A stretch of 15,052 nucleotides of DNA from Lachnospiraceae bacterium (GCA_017964745.1 JAGCRJ010000107.1:1-15052), one strand, 5' to 3'. Positions 1 through 7,206 are shown, numbered from the stretch's first letter. Program-made: numbers and translations. The notes: a model not told the origin generated them from the letters alone.

Positions 1-1845
1 GAAAACGGAATGGATGTAACGGAAAACTGCCACCGCATGTGCAACATCATGATGTCACGTGATGAGAGAATGCGCGCGATGATAAAGTCGAATTTTAAGC
101 CCGGGGATTATCTGGCAGTGAGAAAGAGAATGATAGGTACGGGCATGATCGGCGGGAAAGCATGCGGAATGCTGCTTGCACGTAAGATCATCGAGAATAA
201 ATGTCCCGATATATACAAAAAGCTTGAACCTCATGATTCATTCTACATAGGCTCCGATGTATTTTATTCCTTCATAGTCGAAAATGATTTCTGGGATCTG
301 AGGATAAGACAAAGAAGCAAGGAAGAATACTTTTCCCTTGCGGGGGAATTCTCCGAAAGGCTTCTTGCCGGAAAGTTTTCCGGTGAAATGGAGGAGCAGT
401 TTGTAAAGCTGCTTGAGTATTACGGACAGGATCCCATAATAGTAAGATCCAGTTCGATCCTGGAGGATGGCTTCGGAAATGCGTTTGCGGGCAAATATGA
501 ATCGGTGTTCTGCTCGAATTCCGGAGATATGGATCACAGGCTTGAAGAACTGGAGAATGCGGTAAGGACAGTCTATGCAAGTACCATGAGCAGATCGGCT
601 CTTGACTACAGAAGCAGGAGAGGCCTTCAGGCAAGGGACGAACAGATGGCGCTTCTGGTGCAGAGAGTTTCGGGATCGTATTACGGTGAGTATTACATGC
701 CCTGCGTTGCGGGAGTCGGTTATTCATACAGCCCTTACAGATTCATGGACGAACTTGATCCCGATGCCGGAATGCTGAGACTTGTCATGGGCCTGGGAAC
801 TTCTGCGGTAGACAGAACGGAAGGGTCTTATCCCAGGCTTGTAAGCCTTGATAAACCGAAAGCTGTGACCGCAAGGAATTGTACGGAGAAGCATCAGTAT
901 TCACAGAAGAAACTGGAACTGATGAACAGGGCGAAGGGAATGCTCGAGCAGGTCGATCCCGATGCGGTGAAGCCTTATCTGCCGGCATTTATGAAGAAGC
1001 TTCTTTTTGAACATGACTTTGATACCGAAAGGATCTTCAGGGAACGGGGCCAGTCAAGGGATATAGAATTTGTTTCCTGTCAGGGCATCGTTGAAAAAGA
1101 AGATCTTATGTCAAAGATGCGTCAGATGCTGTCCGCGATCCGGAAAGAATATGATTATCCGGTAGACACCGAGTTTACGATCAATCTGTCCGAAGACGGT
1201 GACTATGTCATCAACCTCCTTCAGTGCAGACCTCTCCAGGTATATCACGATACGGAAGAAACAGAATATCCGGAGGACACAGACGTAAGCAGGATCTTGT
1301 TTGAATGCAAAGGCTCTTCAATGGGATTGTCGAGATATGAGAAGCTTGATGTGATAGTCATGATCGATCCCGTGGGCTACTATAATATGCCTTACAAGGA
1401 CAAATACATGGTGGCGCAGGCTGTGGGCAAGCTCAACTGGGCAATGAGGGGGAAGGATAAGAAGATGCTTCTTATGTCTCCGGGAAGGATAGGTACTTCG
1501 TCTCCGGAGCTCGGCGTCCCCGCTCTCTTTTCCGACATAAGTGAGTTTGATGCGATATGCGAGATCTCTGATTCGAGAGCCGGATATAATCCCGAACTTT
1601 CGTACGGAAGTCATTTCTTCCAGGATCTTGTTGAAGCGGGAATTCTGTATAATGCGATTTTTGAAAATGAAAAGACCCTTCACTATCATCCCGAACTTCT
1701 GGAAGTATGTGACAAGAGAATACCGGGATACGACAGCCATGAAGAGGAACTGAAGGATATAGTGAAGGTGATGGATGTATCCGAAATGAATTTCATACTG
1801 TGTAATGATATGAAGAATGGCAGGATAATCTGCTTTATTAAATAG
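1..1845 (+). CDS. PEP/pyruvate-binding (PPDK N-terminal-like) domain protein, 5' partial
   Basis: The frame is open to base 1 and the first ATG, at base 10, has no visible ribosome binding site, so the true start probably lies outside the window; 614 codons precede the TAG stop. The protein resembles the ATP-binding N-terminal domain of pyruvate phosphate dikinase and PEP synthase. Visible motifs (numbered from the base-10 ATG) are the Gly-rich GTGMIGGKACGM near residues 43-54, IIVRSSSILEDGFGNAFAGK near 142-161, DIEFV near 350, and the closing INLLQCRPLQ near 403-412, which matches the family's Q-x-R-P end. No phosphohistidine swivel domain (TSGG..SH type) and no C-terminal PEP/pyruvate TIM barrel can be seen, so it is unlikely to be a complete dikinase or PEP synthase. 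It may be a nucleotide-binding or phosphotransfer sensor protein. The RelA/SpoT gene starts 9 bp after its stop, so the two are almost certainly co-transcribed. The family call is firm; the reaction is unknown. Confidence 0.82.
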   Translation, partial: ENGMDVTENCHRMCNIMMSRDERMRAMIKSNFKPGDYLAVRKRMIGTGMIGGKACGMLLARKIIENKCPDIYKKLEPHDSFYIGSDVFYSFIVENDFWDLRIRQRSKEEYFSLAGEFSERLLAGKFSGEMEEQFVKLLEYYGQDPIIVRSSSILEDGFGNAFAGKYESVFCSNSGDMDHRLEELENAVRTVYASTMSRSALDYRSRRGLQARDEQMALLVQRVSGSYYGEYYMPCVAGVGYSYSPYRFMDELDPDAGMLRLVMGLGTSAVDRTEGSYPRLVSLDKPKAVTARNCTEKHQYSQKKLELMNRAKGMLEQVDPDAVKPYLPAFMKKLLFEHDFDTERIFRERGQSRDIEFVSCQGIVEKEDLMSKMRQMLSAIRKEYDYPVDTEFTINLSEDGDYVINLLQCRPLQVYHDTEETEYPEDTDVSRILFECKGSSMGLSRYEKLDVIVMIDPVGYYNMPYKDKYMVAQAVGKLNWAMRGKDKKMLLMSPGRIGTSSPELGVPALFSDISEFDAICEISDSRAGYNPELSYGSHFFQDLVEAGILYNAIFENEKTLHYHPELLEVCDKRIPGYDSHEEELKDIVKVMDVSEMNFILCNDMKNGRIICFIK

Positions 1846-1854
1846 GGAGGGGAA

Positions 1855-2835
1855 ATGATCTCACTTAATGATTATCTGTATAACGGGGATACGGTGGTCA
1901 AGATCCTGCATTGCTATTCGCGGGATCTTAAGCAGAGTGCCATCGAGAATAACAACGGGATCGATCTTGCACACAGCAATCTTCTTCTGCTCATGATAGA
2001 TCTTCTGGAGCATAATGATTTCCTCACCGCACAGTCCCAGAAGATAAGGGAATTCTACAGGTATATGGCGGACCGTTATCCCTTCCTTGCATTTACTTTC
2101 AAAGGAAGGATCAAATCCCTTATCAGGCTTGAAGAGAAGATTAACGGTAAGATAGTTGAATACATATATGACTATCACTGTAAGACGGGTGGTTATCCGA
2201 GTGAAGCCGAGATCAAAGACAGGATAGGAAGGATCAAGGATTTTATTGCATACCGGATAGTTCTATCCCTTCCGAAATGTCATTTACAATTGGGTGACGA
2301 TAAGTATGAGATGGAACTTGAGTATCTGTATGAAATAGCAGATGCGCTCCCTGACTTTCTGGAAGAAAGAGGGTTTAAACCGGAAATATCCGGACTTGAG
2401 ACAATCAGTTCGAGGGTTGCCGATCCCTACAAGCAGTATTACAGGGACTATATAGAGAATCCCGGTGATAATGATTACAGGTCTCTTCATATCGCTTTCT
2501 TCGACAATACATCGCGAAGCAATATCGAAGTGCAGATCAGAACCAAGGAGATGGATGACAATGCGGAGATAGGACTCGCAAATCACCCCGGTTATGAGAA
2601 AACCCAGGAAAATGAGCGCGCAAGGAGAGAAGAGATACCTGTCGGGGAAAACAAATATTTCGATGATGCATATGAAAGAGGGATGCTTCTGCAAAAGCTC
2701 GATCTGAGTAAGGTTGATGTAAATATGTTCGGAGCGGTCGACAACAACATGGTAAATGACGGCTGCGGCTTTTACAGGGGAAGACTGATACTTCCCTATG
2801 AACATCTGTCACGGTTCCAGAACGATCTTATCTGA
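1855..2835 (+). CDS. RelA/SpoT-domain (p)ppGpp synthetase, no hydrolase domain
   Basis: This 326-residue protein carries a RelA/SpoT nucleotidyltransferase domain, which moves pyrophosphate from ATP to GTP or GDP to make the alarmone (p)ppGpp. The synthetase signatures are present: RIKSLIRLEEKI (85-96) matches the RxKxxxSixxK motif, IKDFIAYRIV (127-136) supplies the metal-binding Asp129, GDNDYRSLH (204-212) is the substrate loop, EVQIRT (225-230) holds the catalytic Glu225, and AEIGLANHPGYEK (237-249) closes the domain. There is no N-terminal HD hydrolase and no TGS or ACT region, so it cannot degrade the alarmone by the usual route. The roughly 75-residue helical N-terminus and the tail after residue 265 match no domain I recognise. 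It is longer than typical small alarmone synthetases (about 200-260 aa). A strong GGGAGGGG site lies just before the ATG. Co-transcription with the upstream PEP-binding gene suggests its activity responds to that partner. The domain call is secure; the trigger is inferred. Confidence 0.88.
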   Translation: MISLNDYLYNGDTVVKILHCYSRDLKQSAIENNNGIDLAHSNLLLLMIDLLEHNDFLTAQSQKIREFYRYMADRYPFLAFTFKGRIKSLIRLEEKINGKIVEYIYDYHCKTGGYPSEAEIKDRIGRIKDFIAYRIVLSLPKCHLQLGDDKYEMELEYLYEIADALPDFLEERGFKPEISGLETISSRVADPYKQYYRDYIENPGDNDYRSLHIAFFDNTSRSNIEVQIRTKEMDDNAEIGLANHPGYEKTQENERARREEIPVGENKYFDDAYERGMLLQKLDLSKVDVNMFGAVDNNMVNDGCGFYRGRLILPYEHLSRFQNDLI

Positions 2836-2843
2836 ACCGGAGC

Positions 2844-2874
2844 AAAAAAATCATCCGGAAAAGTTCCGGATGAT
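2844..2874 (-). terminator. Intrinsic terminator after tRNA-Ser
   Basis: A perfect 11-bp hairpin (2850-2860 with 2864-2874, loop of 3 nt) is followed, on the minus strand, by a run of seven T. It sits right after the 3' end of the tRNA and can also end transcripts coming from the upstream S-component gene. On the plus strand the hairpin has no following T-run, so it is a poor terminator for the convergent RelA/SpoT gene. Confidence 0.88.
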
Positions 2875-2877
2875 GAG

Positions 2878-2963
2878 CGGAGACGGAGGGATTCGAACCC
2901 TCGTGCCCCGGAGGGCAAACGCATTTCGAGTGCGCCCCGTTATGACCGCTTCGATACGTCTCC
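2878..2963 (-). tRNA. tRNA-Ser (anticodon CGA)
   Basis: The minus strand folds as a class II tRNA. The acceptor stem is GGAGACG (2963-2957) with CGTCTCC (2885-2879), the discriminator base is G (2878), the anticodon loop CTCGAAA is closed by a CGCA/TGCG stem, the long variable arm TGCCC..GGGCA is typical of tRNA-Ser, and the T arm GAGGGTTCGAATCCCTC is perfect. Anticodon CGA reads codon UCG. The 3' CCA is not encoded. Dedicated promoter and terminator signals flank the gene. Confidence 0.96.
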
Positions 2964-2992
2964 AATATCGGCATTTTCATGCCAACTCCAAT

Positions 2993-3021
2993 AATATATA
3001 TGTTTTTTTCGGATGCGTCAA
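2993..3021 (-). promoter_or_regulatory. Sigma-A-type promoter of tRNA-Ser
   Basis: On the minus strand, a -35 box TTGACG (3021-3016), a 17-bp spacer and a -10 box TATATT (2998-2993) lie about 30 bp upstream of the mature tRNA 5' end. The match to the housekeeping consensus is strong and the position fits a short leader removed by RNase P. Confidence 0.8.
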
Positions 3022-3048
3022 TGCGAAAAGTTCAGCCGTATGACTGCA

Positions 3049-3582
3049 TCAGTCTTTTGGCGGAGCAGAGCCCAGCTTGTTGATCGCAATCCTGATAGGT
3101 CTGTATAGGACCAGCATAATGGTAAAGTTTCCGATCCCGTGTACAACATCGTAGGGAATTCCTGCGATCCACCATGCAAAGCCTGCCTTGAGCCCTGCTT
3201 CCAGCGTTTTGACATGGTTGAAGAAAATGACCTGGGCCGGGGTGCATAAGGCTCCGAAGGCAAGACCGAAGAAACCGGATAAAAGAGCCCAGAAAAGGGC
3301 TGAATCGTTTTTTCTGGATATGAGGGAAGCGATCATCAGTATGGGCCAGACATACAGATACATGATGACCCATACATGAGGGCCGTAGAGTGATGCTTCA
3401 ATAGCAACGAATATGGGAACGATAAAAAGGGCTTTGCCACCCAGTAAGAGAGTGAACATCACAAGCCAGAAGGAAGTCAGCTCGATATTTGGCAGGAAAG
3501 CAAGTGCCACCTTGCAGCTTTCTATAAGAGCGACTGCCATCCCGATATATGCGATATCTATTATCCTAAATCCCTTTTTCAT
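3049..3582 (-). CDS. Membrane protein, probable ECF transporter S component (B12-module)
   Basis: This 177-residue protein is very hydrophobic, with about five to six predicted membrane segments (for example around 9-30, 37-67, 70-88, 95-112 and 150-167). Its size and layout fit the substrate-binding S component of energy-coupling-factor vitamin transporters, which works with a shared EcfT/EcfA1/EcfA2 module encoded elsewhere. The segment WWIAGIPYDVVHGIGNF (136-152) near the C-terminus resembles the conserved end of such proteins. The gene lies downstream of a cobalamin riboswitch and a two-domain DUF4430 protein, so a corrinoid, a cobalamin precursor or a related ligand is the likely cargo; the sequence alone does not settle the ligand. 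Two oddities: no clear ribosome binding site precedes the ATG, and an intrinsic-terminator-like hairpin separates it from the gene upstream, so expression may depend on readthrough or on an unseen promoter. Functional class is moderately sure, ligand inferred. Confidence 0.72.
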   Translation of the reverse strand: MKKGFRIIDIAYIGMAVALIESCKVALAFLPNIELTSFWLVMFTLLLGGKALFIVPIFVAIEASLYGPHVWVIMYLYVWPILMIASLISRKNDSALFWALLSGFFGLAFGALCTPAQVIFFNHVKTLEAGLKAGFAWWIAGIPYDVVHGIGNFTIMLVLYRPIRIAINKLGSAPPKD

Positions 3583-3619
3583 ATAAGATACGAAAAATAT
3601 TTACCAATCTGAAAATATT

Positions 3620-3649
3620 AAAAAGGCGGAGTTGAAGCTCCGCCTTTTT
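3620..3649 (-). terminator. Intrinsic terminator between DUF4430 gene and S-component gene
   Basis: A perfect 12-bp stem (3638-3649 with 3620-3631, loop of 6 nt) ends in TTTTT and is followed by AT-rich sequence on the minus strand. It begins 10 bp after the stop of the DUF4430 gene. The A-run and T-run make it symmetric, so it could also act on plus-strand transcripts. It probably reduces transcription into the S-component gene, giving more of the binding protein than of the membrane protein. Confidence 0.85.
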
Positions 3650-3658
3650 GAGATCATC

Positions 3659-4456
3659 TTAAGCTGCTTCGTAGACGATCGAATAGGTGTCTCCGTCATT
3701 AACGGGCTGTGAATCGATGCCGTAGTTTCCGTATTCGCCGTTAACATAGAATGCCCAGTAAGCATTGTCCTCGGCATAGATAGCCTGCTCATCGTTGACA
3801 ACCTCTACCATCATACCGAATTCGCTCTCTGTTCCGCTGTAGGTAAGGCCCTCGGTCTCATCCATAGCCTCTCTGAGATACTCGGCATCGGTGGATACTT
3901 CATAGGTGACGGTGTTGCCGTCGGAACCGGTAACCTCGATGGTGATGTTCTTGCTTCCTGCAGATTCGAAGCCTGCGGCACTTTCATATACGATGCCGAA
4001 CTTGTCACCGTCATTAACGGGCTGTGAATCGATGCCGTACTGTCCGTACTCACCGTTTACGTAAAATGCCCAGTAAGCGTTGTCCTCTGCGTAGACGGCC
4101 TGCTCGCCGTTAACAACCTCTACCATCATACCGAACTCACTCTCGGTTCCGCTGTAGGTGAGGCCTTCAGCTTCATCCATAGCCTGTCTGAGATACTCTG
4201 CATCGGTAGCAACTTCGTATGCTACGGTTTTTCCGTCCGCACCGGTAACTTCGATGGTGATGTGCTTGCTTCCGTCTGCAGCGGGAGCGGGATCCTGCGT
4301 TTCGTCCTCTTTTACCTCGGTCACTGCCTCGGTGGCAAGTGTTTCGGTAGCGGGCTGGGGCTTCGGACGGTTAAGGTTCCAGATCACAAGGAGAATTGCG
4401 ATAACCGCAACAAGTGCGACCAAGCCGATGATAAGTCCTGTCTGTTTCTTTTTCAT
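3659..4456 (-). CDS. Membrane-anchored protein with two tandem DUF4430 domains, B12-riboswitch controlled
   Basis: The 265-residue protein starts with a Lys-rich stretch and one membrane anchor (about residues 7-27). There is no lipobox cysteine, so it looks like an uncleaved signal anchor. A Thr/Glu/Pro-rich linker (30-62) leads to two near-identical domains at 64-160 and 169-264. Each contains the DUF4430 signature: KxITIEVTG at the start, AEYLRxAMDExEGLTYSGTE in the middle, and NAYWAFYVNGEYG followed by GIDSQPVNDGD at the end. DUF4430 resembles the C-terminal cobalamin-binding domain of transcobalamin and intrinsic factor, so a surface corrinoid-capture role is plausible. An AAGGAG site 10 nt upstream supports this ATG. 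A cobalamin riboswitch with a terminator precedes the gene, and an S-component-like membrane protein follows it. Domain identity is strong; ligand binding is inferred from family and riboswitch together. Confidence 0.83.
   Translation of the reverse strand: MKKKQTGLIIGLVALVAVIAILLVIWNLNRPKPQPATETLATEAVTEVKEDETQDPAPAADGSKHITIEVTGADGKTVAYEVATDAEYLRQAMDEAEGLTYSGTESEFGMMVEVVNGEQAVYAEDNAYWAFYVNGEYGQYGIDSQPVNDGDKFGIVYESAAGFESAGSKNITIEVTGSDGNTVTYEVSTDAEYLREAMDETEGLTYSGTESEFGMMVEVVNDEQAIYAEDNAYWAFYVNGEYGNYGIDSQPVNDGDTYSIVYEAA
3665..4267 (-). repeat. Tandem direct repeat, 315-bp period, encoding the two DUF4430 domains
   Basis: Two in-frame copies (about 3977-4267 and 3665-3952) line up at a constant offset of 315 bp, or 105 codons. 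Long DNA stretches are the same in both, for example the block beginning TCATTAACGGGCTGTGAATC at 3696 and again at 4011. Conservation at DNA level points to a fairly recent duplication or continuing gene conversion. Confidence 0.9.
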
Positions 4457-4495
4457 TTTTCATAAACTCCTTTAACTTAATACTGAGATATATGC

Positions 4496-4530
4496 TAAAA
4501 AACGCCCCGTGAGTCTTCCCACGGAGCGTT
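4496..4530 (-). terminator. Riboswitch expression-platform terminator
   Basis: On the minus strand an 11-bp stem (4530-4520 with 4511-4501, one G-U pair, 8-nt loop) is followed by a run of six T (4502-4497; the stem's closing bases merge into it). It lies between the cobalamin aptamer and the start codon of the DUF4430 gene, about 40 bp before the ATG. Ligand-bound aptamer is expected to favour this hairpin and stop transcription; free aptamer would allow an antiterminator. The pairing is read directly; the switching is inferred. Confidence 0.8.
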
Positions 4531-4607
4531 AAGCAAACCAAAACAGACACTTATGCAGACTGCAAAAGTGCATCTTCGGTCCCTTACCCATTACGCGGGG
4601 CTTTGGA

Positions 4608-4815
4608 TCTTAACTACAGGCAGGTCTTTCGGCTGGGGTTTTTGACGGCTGTTTCCGGCCTTCTCGCATTACTGCAATGGGCTCATCTGCCGGGACGAGC
4701 GTGGAACAGTCAAAACCGACACGGCGACGCGTTCGTGCGGGAATCTCACCCGCTTCCCTATTCTCCCTTATCCGTATCACTTAGGATCCGGCCCGGATGA
4801 GGGCACCTGTAATGT
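4608..4815 (-). promoter_or_regulatory. Cobalamin (B12) riboswitch aptamer
   Basis: The minus strand shows the hallmark order of a cobalamin riboswitch. ACAGGTGCCC lies at the 5' side (about 4810-4801). A B12-box-like core reads AGGGAAGCGGGTGAGATTCC (around 4762-4742), followed by GCACGAACGCG. The conserved 3' segment AGCCGAAAGACCTGCCTGTA lies at about 4635-4615. The ends can pair as P1 (ACAGG with CCTGT). A terminator lies about 80 bp downstream, then the DUF4430 gene. High B12 is expected to turn the module off. Exact ends are approximate. Confidence 0.92.
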
Positions 4816-4836
4816 CAGGATATATTTACGGCAAAG

Positions 4837-4865
4837 ATACTATCATAATGCTAAAAAATGTGCAA
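4837..4865 (-). promoter_or_regulatory. Promoter of the riboswitch / DUF4430 transcript
   Basis: On the minus strand TTGCAC (4865-4860), a 17-bp spacer and TAGTAT (4842-4837) form a reasonable sigma-A-type promoter. The start it predicts lies about 20 bp before the aptamer's 5' strand, as a riboswitch leader requires. The -10 box matches only four of six consensus bases. Confidence 0.55.
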
Positions 4866-4887
4866 ACATCGCAATAAATGATATAAT
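4859..4887 (+). promoter_or_regulatory. Candidate promoter of the debranching enzyme gene
   Basis: A perfect -10 box TATAAT (4882-4887) precedes the plus-strand gene at 4926 with a short leader. At 17-bp spacing the -35 position (4859-4864) reads TGTGCA, a poor match, so an activator may be needed. It overlaps the -35 region of the divergent riboswitch promoter. Confidence 0.45.
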
Positions 4888-4925
4888 TAAGAAGTTCTGA
4901 AGTTCATTTTTCATGGAGGACTCTC

Positions 4926-7178
4926 ATGGCAGAAAAGACCGTAAAGAAGACCTCGTCAGGCGAAAGCACTTCAAAGAAAAGCACCTCTTCCAAGAAATCC
5001 ACGGAAAAGTCCCGGACCATAACTCTGGAAAACAAAAATGCGGTTACCAGATTCGTTACCATAACGGATATGAGAGCCGCTATCTCCAATCTCTCGGAGA
5101 TCCATATGGAGCCCTATGATGTCATAGAAGGTTTCGGCGTAAGGCCGGGAATGTATGAGCTGAACGGTGCAACGGCGATACCTACGGGTGTCAACTTTAC
5201 CATATCCTCCAATCAGGCATATTCCTGCGAACTCCTTCTTTTTAAAAGAGAAAGCAATAAACCCTATGCGGTCATTCCTTTCCCCGAAAGCTACCGCATA
5301 GGAAATGTGTGGTCCATGATAGTTTTCGATATCGATATCGAGGACTTTGAATATGCGTACAGATTCGACGGCCCCTTTGACGAAAAGAAAGGACTTATCT
5401 TCGATAAGAACAAGGTCATCCTGGATCCGTATGCCAAGGCGGTTACGGGACAGAGCGTCTGGGGCACCCACAATCCCGGAATGTACAAGGCCCGCGTGGT
5501 CAAGAATAATTTCGACTGGGGAAGACTGACCAGAAAGCACAAGAACATGGAAGATCTCGTGATCTATGAGATGCATGTCAGGGGCTTTACAAGAGACAGA
5601 TCCTCGGATACGGGCGACAAGGCGGGTACCTTCGCCGGCATCATGGAGAAGATTCCCTATCTTAAGGACCTCGGAGTAAACGCTCTGGAGCTCATGCCCA
5701 TATTTGAATTCGATGAGACACTGGATCACCGTGATTTCTACGGACGTGAGCTGGTGGATTACTGGGGATACAATACGGTTTCCTTCTTTGCCCCCAATAC
5801 CAGCTATACTTCGGCACTGGAATATAACCGCGAGGGCACCGAACTCAAAGAGCTCATTAAGATGTGCCATGAAAATGACATCGATGTCTTTTTGGATGTC
5901 GTGTTCAATCATACCGCGGAGGGTAACGAGCAGGGACCTGTTTTCTCCTTTAAGGGGATAGACAACAATATTTATTATCTGCTGACACCGGACGGACATT
6001 ACTACAATTTCTCCGGTTGCGGAAACACACTCAACTGCAATCATCCGATAGTCCAGAACTTTATTCTCGACTGTCTCAGATACTGGGTTACCAATTACCA
6101 TATCGACGGGTTCAGGTTCGATCTTGCATCCATTCTCGGAAGGAATGAGGACGGCTCACCCATGAGCAAGCCCCCCCTCCTTCAGAGCCTTGCCTACGAT
6201 CCCATACTCGGAAAGGTAAAGCTCATCGCAGAGGCATGGGATGCGGGCGGACTCTACCAGGTGGGAACATTCCCTTCATGGAACAGATGGGCGGAGTGGA
6301 ACGGCAGATACAGGGATGATATGAGATCCTTCCTCAAGGGCGATCAGGGCAAGGCTTCCGATGCCGCAAGAAGGATGATGGGATCCCCGGATCTGTATAT
6401 CCCCGAGGTGAGGGGACATAATGCGTCCGTTAATTTCCTCAACTGTCATGACGGCTTCACCCTTCATGATATGTACACTTACAATGTCAAGCACAATGAG
6501 GAAAATAACTGGAACAATACCGACGGAGCCGATGACAACAGGAGCTGGAACTGCGGTATCGAGGGTGAGACCAGCGATCCGGAGATCAACAAGCTCAGAA
6601 GACGTATGGTTAGGAATGCGGCAGCGGTGCTCATGATGAGTCGCGGAACTCCGATGTTCTTCATGGGAGACGAGTTCGGCAACTCCCAGGGCGGCAACAA
6701 CAACGCATACTGCCAGGACAACAATATCGCATGGCTCAACTGGAAGGATCTGGACTCAAACAGGGATCTGCATGATTTCTTCAAATCCCTGATCAGGTTC
6801 AGGATGGAGCACGACTGCATAAGGAAGAACTGCGGGAACGATGCATTCGGCTTCCCGGGAATGTCGGTACATGATACGGATGCGTACAGGTGCGATTTCT
6901 GCGATTACTCGCATTATGTGGGAATAAGGTTCGCCGGATATCCCGGCAAGCTGAGCAAGAACTATCCACAGGCGGTTTTCATTGCCGTCAACGCTTACTG
7001 GGAAGACCTTGATGCAACCCTTCCGGCACTTCCCGAGGGAAGCGGATATACATGGGCGCTTGTTGCGGATACATATCTGGAGAGACCGTTTGACACCGCC
7101 AGGGAAAGATGCGGAGGATCCTTCAGGATAAGTGCAAGGAGCGTCAGGATATATGAAACCACCCTCGCGATTGAGTGA
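4926..7178 (+). CDS. glgX: Glycogen debranching enzyme (GlgX / isoamylase type, GH13)
   Basis: The 750-residue protein hydrolyses alpha-1,6 branch points in glycogen or limit dextrin in the cytoplasm. Residues 1-30 are a Lys/Ser/Thr-rich low-complexity tail, followed by an extra segment (31-65). A CBM48-like N-terminal domain covers about 70-180 (start near GFGVRPGMYELNGATAIPTG). The GH13 barrel follows, with YEMHVRGFTRD (214-224), DVVFNHTAEGN (324-334), GFRFDLAS (395-402, nucleophile Asp399), LIAEAWDAGG (433-442, acid/base Glu436) and NCHDGFTLHD (506-515, Asp509). GDEFGNSQGGNNNAYCQDN (581-599) is typical of the isoamylase/GlgX/TreX subfamily. All three catalytic acids are present and the length is normal for the family. 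A GGAGGA site lies 7 nt before the ATG. No signal peptide is seen. Pgi follows 97 bp later under its own promoter, fitting a route from storage glycogen to glycolysis. Debranching specificity is well supported, though GlgX and isoamylase are hard to tell apart by eye. Confidence 0.92.
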   Translation: MAEKTVKKTSSGESTSKKSTSSKKSTEKSRTITLENKNAVTRFVTITDMRAAISNLSEIHMEPYDVIEGFGVRPGMYELNGATAIPTGVNFTISSNQAYSCELLLFKRESNKPYAVIPFPESYRIGNVWSMIVFDIDIEDFEYAYRFDGPFDEKKGLIFDKNKVILDPYAKAVTGQSVWGTHNPGMYKARVVKNNFDWGRLTRKHKNMEDLVIYEMHVRGFTRDRSSDTGDKAGTFAGIMEKIPYLKDLGVNALELMPIFEFDETLDHRDFYGRELVDYWGYNTVSFFAPNTSYTSALEYNREGTELKELIKMCHENDIDVFLDVVFNHTAEGNEQGPVFSFKGIDNNIYYLLTPDGHYYNFSGCGNTLNCNHPIVQNFILDCLRYWVTNYHIDGFRFDLASILGRNEDGSPMSKPPLLQSLAYDPILGKVKLIAEAWDAGGLYQVGTFPSWNRWAEWNGRYRDDMRSFLKGDQGKASDAARRMMGSPDLYIPEVRGHNASVNFLNCHDGFTLHDMYTYNVKHNEENNWNNTDGADDNRSWNCGIEGETSDPEINKLRRRMVRNAAAVLMMSRGTPMFFMGDEFGNSQGGNNNAYCQDNNIAWLNWKDLDSNRDLHDFFKSLIRFRMEHDCIRKNCGNDAFGFPGMSVHDTDAYRCDFCDYSHYVGIRFAGYPGKLSKNYPQAVFIAVNAYWEDLDATLPALPEGSGYTWALVADTYLERPFDTARERCGGSFRISARSVRIYETTLAIE

Positions 7179-7206
7179 TGTTAAGCGGGATTAAACCTGA
7201 CTTAAG

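Noticed and set aside
2836..2874. Hairpin as terminator of the RelA/SpoT gene on the plus strand
   Set aside because: The T-run is only on the minus-strand side, so the hairpin is assigned to the tRNA transcript.
2798..3043. 81-codon plus-strand frame running through the tRNA
   Set aside because: It overlaps the end of the RelA/SpoT gene, a terminator and a tRNA on the other strand, and encodes nothing recognisable.
3665..4267. Repeated sequence considered as a CRISPR-like or mobile repeat
   Set aside because: There are only two long copies, in frame within one protein, matching two DUF4430 domains.
4971..6101. 376-codon open frame on the minus strand opposite the debranching enzyme
   Set aside because: It lies entirely antisense to a gene with all catalytic motifs, has no ribosome binding site and shows no recognisable domain; it is a by-product of codon bias.
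7179..7206. Possible terminator after the debranching enzyme gene
   Set aside because: Only weak TTAAG/CTTAA pairing and no T-run, so readthrough into pgi cannot be excluded but no terminator is called.
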